Origin: Ilumatobacteraceae bacterium
Lineage (GTDB): Bacteria > Actinomycetota > Acidimicrobiia > Acidimicrobiales > Ilumatobacteraceae
Assembly (NCBI GenBank): GCA_023254985.1
Contig: JALRJT010000126.1
Span: 1 to 5,666 of the forward strand
Reading direction: 5' to 3'
DNA length: 5,666 bases
Under the pieces are notes generated by a model. The model saw only the letters and a program-made list of their open reading frames with translations. It had not been told where the DNA came from and searched no databases. Every line of letters starts with the position of its first letter. Within the stretch, counting starts at the first letter, position 1. Shown in pieces: positions 5,639 to 5,666 of this stretch. Both the position numbers and the translations under genes were made by a program.

Positions 5639-5666
5639 TGGTGTCGGAGGGGGGACTTGAACCCCC
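5639..5666 (-). tRNA. tRNA gene, 3' part only (T-arm, acceptor strand and encoded CCA)
   Basis: On the - strand, GGGGG (5666-5662), TTCAAGT (5661-5655) and CCCCC (5654-5650) form a perfect T-arm with the conserved TTCAA loop. CTCCGAC (5649-5643) is the 3' acceptor strand, A5642 the discriminator, and CCA (5641-5639) is genomically encoded. The rest, including the anticodon, lies beyond the right edge, so the amino acid cannot be assigned. The 5' acceptor strand should read GTCGGAG or close to it. Discriminator A and this T-arm are compatible with Leu among others. Confidence 0.85.

Noticed and set aside
5217..5660. Open frame of 147 codons on the + strand covering the intergenic region
   Set aside because: It overlaps the membrane-protein gene and the tRNA in antisense, has no ribosome site and a low-complexity Arg/Ser/Thr composition.
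1..5666. Search for a defence island, CRISPR array, transposon or phage module
   Set aside because: No regularly spaced repeats, transposase motifs, terminal inverted repeats or phage proteins are visible. The content is a transporter locus and flanking genes.

Overview
The window is GC-rich with dense, closely packed genes. It looks like an actinobacterium, possibly a marine or freshwater Acidimicrobiia-type lineage. The grounds are base composition, a likely leaderless transcript, a C-terminal segment resembling F420-dependent luciferase-like oxidoreductases, and an acidic Glu/Ala/Pro/Thr linker on a lipoprotein. The taxonomic placement is inference.

The core (about 795-4790) is a complete osmolyte-type ABC importer of the ProU/OpuA (glycine betaine/proline) family, laid out divergently. 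The substrate-binding lipoprotein is on the + strand (3789-4790). The ATPase (2705-3730) and a 637-residue tandem-fused permease (795-2708) are on the - strand and overlap by 4 bases (GTGA). The two transcription units start from a 58-base gap whose only AT-rich stretch can be read as a -10 element on both strands. The binding protein would capture a quaternary-ammonium or similar solute outside the membrane, the permease would form the whole channel from one polypeptide, and two ATPase copies would drive import.

Downstream of the permease on the same strand, after a 25-base gap, is a class I SAM-dependent methyltransferase (769 to beyond the left edge). Its last ~50 visible residues look like the C-terminus of a luciferase-like F420-dependent oxidoreductase, which is the oddest thing in the window.

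Right of the transporter, a perfect 15-bp stem at 4808-4845 ends the binding-protein gene. It lies between that gene and a convergent small four-helix membrane protein of unknown function (4902-5324). A gene-free stretch of about 314 bases follows (5325-5638), holding only short inverted and direct repeats. The window ends in the 3' part of a tRNA gene on the - strand, with encoded CCA.

I see no CRISPR array, transposase, phage gene or defence system. The window is mostly an ordinary transporter locus with an unusual layout and one apparent chimeric gene.
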